Shown in pieces: positions 63,612 through 64,000 of a stretch of 64,000 nucleotides of DNA; the first letter of the stretch is position 1, and each line of letters begins with the position of its first letter. The position numbers were made by a program, and so were the translations under genes. The notes beneath the pieces were generated by a model that did no database searches, was not told the DNA's origin, and saw only the letters and a program-made list of their open reading frames with translations. The stretch is from Gracilibacillus kekensis (GTDB taxonomy: Bacteria > Bacillota > Bacilli > Bacillales > Amphibacillaceae), in contig NZ_FRCZ01000001.1 of the NCBI RefSeq assembly GCF_900143085.1, forward strand, positions 1-64,000. Reading direction: 5' to 3'.

Positions 63612-63686
63612 GACATTTCCCTTTAAAAAGGTGTTAGTATTTTTTCACAGTGAAATAAGAAGTTCAGCGTGTTAACAACATAAAAC

Positions 63687-63716
63687 TCTCAGCGGGGGTT
63701 AACCCCACTGAGAGAA
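63687..63716 (-). terminator. terminator of the LPDTA protein gene
   Basis: CTCTCAGTGGGGTT / AACCCCCGCTGAGAG hairpin followed by TTTTATG on the minus strand. Confidence 0.85.
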
Positions 63717-63756
63717 ATCTCATTATTTCGTTCATTTCATTTACCAATTAAACTTC

Positions 63757-64000
63757 TTACAAAAACTTTTTTCTTCTAAGAACTAATAGAGTGACTCCAC
63801 CTAAAACTAAAAACACTAACCCAATGATTAAATAATTAAATAGACTTGTAGCGGTATCAGGAAGTTCTTGATCTTGATCATCTTTTCCGTTTTGAATGTC
63901 TTCTCCACCTTGACCGTCTTCTCCGTCCTGACCACCTTCTCCATCTTGACCATCTTCTCCGTCCTGACCACCTTCTCCATCTTTGCCATCTTCTCCATCT
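63757..64000 (-). CDS. sortase-anchored wall protein with Gly/Glu/Asp repeats (3' part)
   Basis: The window cuts this gene; only about 80 C-terminal codons are visible. They read as a repeat of GEDGQDGEGGQDG units (36-bp DNA period, roughly 63905-64000), then a linker and the anchor QELPDTATSLFNYLIIGLVFL..LRRKKFL: an LPXTG-like LPDTA motif, a hydrophobic helix and a basic tail. LPDTA fits a class D-type (YhcS-like) Bacillus sortase. The N-terminal domains are beyond the window. Confidence 0.85.
   Translation of the reverse strand, partial: DGEDGKDGEGGQDGEDGQDGEGGQDGEDGQGGEDIQNGKDDQDQELPDTATSLFNYLIIGLVFLVLGGVTLLVLRRKKFL

Noticed and set aside
1-64000. rRNA, tRNA or prophage genes
   Set aside because: No conserved rRNA blocks, no cloverleaf with GTTCRANNC arm recognised, and no integrase, terminase, capsid or tail genes.

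Overview
The window reads as chromosomal DNA of a low-GC, Gram-positive Bacillaceae bacterium, probably a halotolerant genus close to Gracilibacillus, Oceanobacillus or Virgibacillus. The genus is inference. The evidence is strong AGGAGG-type ribosome binding sites with frequent TTG and GTG starts, Bacillus-type riboswitches (TPP, preQ1-I), Zur and CsoR sites, many lipoproteins, a BCCT osmolyte transporter and an intracellular subtilisin. I see no rRNA, tRNA, CRISPR array, phage block or intact transposase.

Layout. 0.4-6.3 kb: YdbC-like PC4 protein, SSS symporter with a small membrane partner, BCCT transporter, a luciferase-like oxidoreductase and an RluA pseudouridine synthase. 6.4-10.7 kb: a ba3-type cytochrome oxidase operon (subunits IIa, II, I, then SCO and a membrane protein), divergent from a stand-alone CuA lipoprotein. 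10.8-15.9 kb: a nuclease lipoprotein, then a TPP-riboswitch operon for import of a thiamine precursor (substrate-binding protein, thiamine-binding protein, permease, ATPase) ending in a TatD-type hydrolase and a decayed membrane gene. 16-21.5 kb: WrbA, a DUF3221/DUF4362 lipoprotein, and a three-gene chaperone operon (HscC-type Hsp70, J-like membrane protein, DUF1266 protein). 21.7-26.6 kb: an inverted pair of dispersed repeats, the ars operon, and a Zur-type zinc uptake lipoprotein divergent from a YtkA-like lipoprotein.

27-34 kb: an orphan N-hydroxylase, the preQ1-riboswitch queCDE operon, a five-unit array of 52-bp hairpins, an aldo/keto reductase and GMP reductase. 33.7-37.4 kb: copper handling, with CueP convergent to csoR-copA-copZ. 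37.4-39.5 kb: HMCES-type DNA-protein crosslink protein, a thioredoxin and a VLRF1-type factor. 39.5-43.1 kb holds the most unusual locus: a membrane HD-GYP protein, a 24-residue Cys/Trp-rich peptide gene with a strong ribosome binding site and its own terminator-like hairpin, a membrane M50-like metalloprotease with a PqqD-like N-terminus, and an intracellular subtilisin, all on one strand. This looks like an undescribed peptide-maturation or signalling cassette.

43.5-54.5 kb: a Bcr/CflA exporter, CdsA-like protein, a permuted papain-like enzyme, a second luciferase-like enzyme, a 51-bp repeat array, and an MMPL exporter with a heptad-repeat secreted partner and a divergent TetR regulator. 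54.6-64 kb: a class A PBP with a very long charged tail, an ATP-grasp enzyme, a cytoplasmic GH43 glycosidase, a MATE exporter, a chemoreceptor, and the 3' end of an LPDTA-anchored wall protein with Gly-Glu-Asp repeats cut by the window edge.

Recurring structural themes are a dispersed element of about 210 bp (three full copies plus fragments), three unrelated intergenic tandem arrays (about 20, 51 and 52 bp units), and two membrane-protein genes whose conserved N-termini extend upstream of any ATG, GTG or TTG codon.
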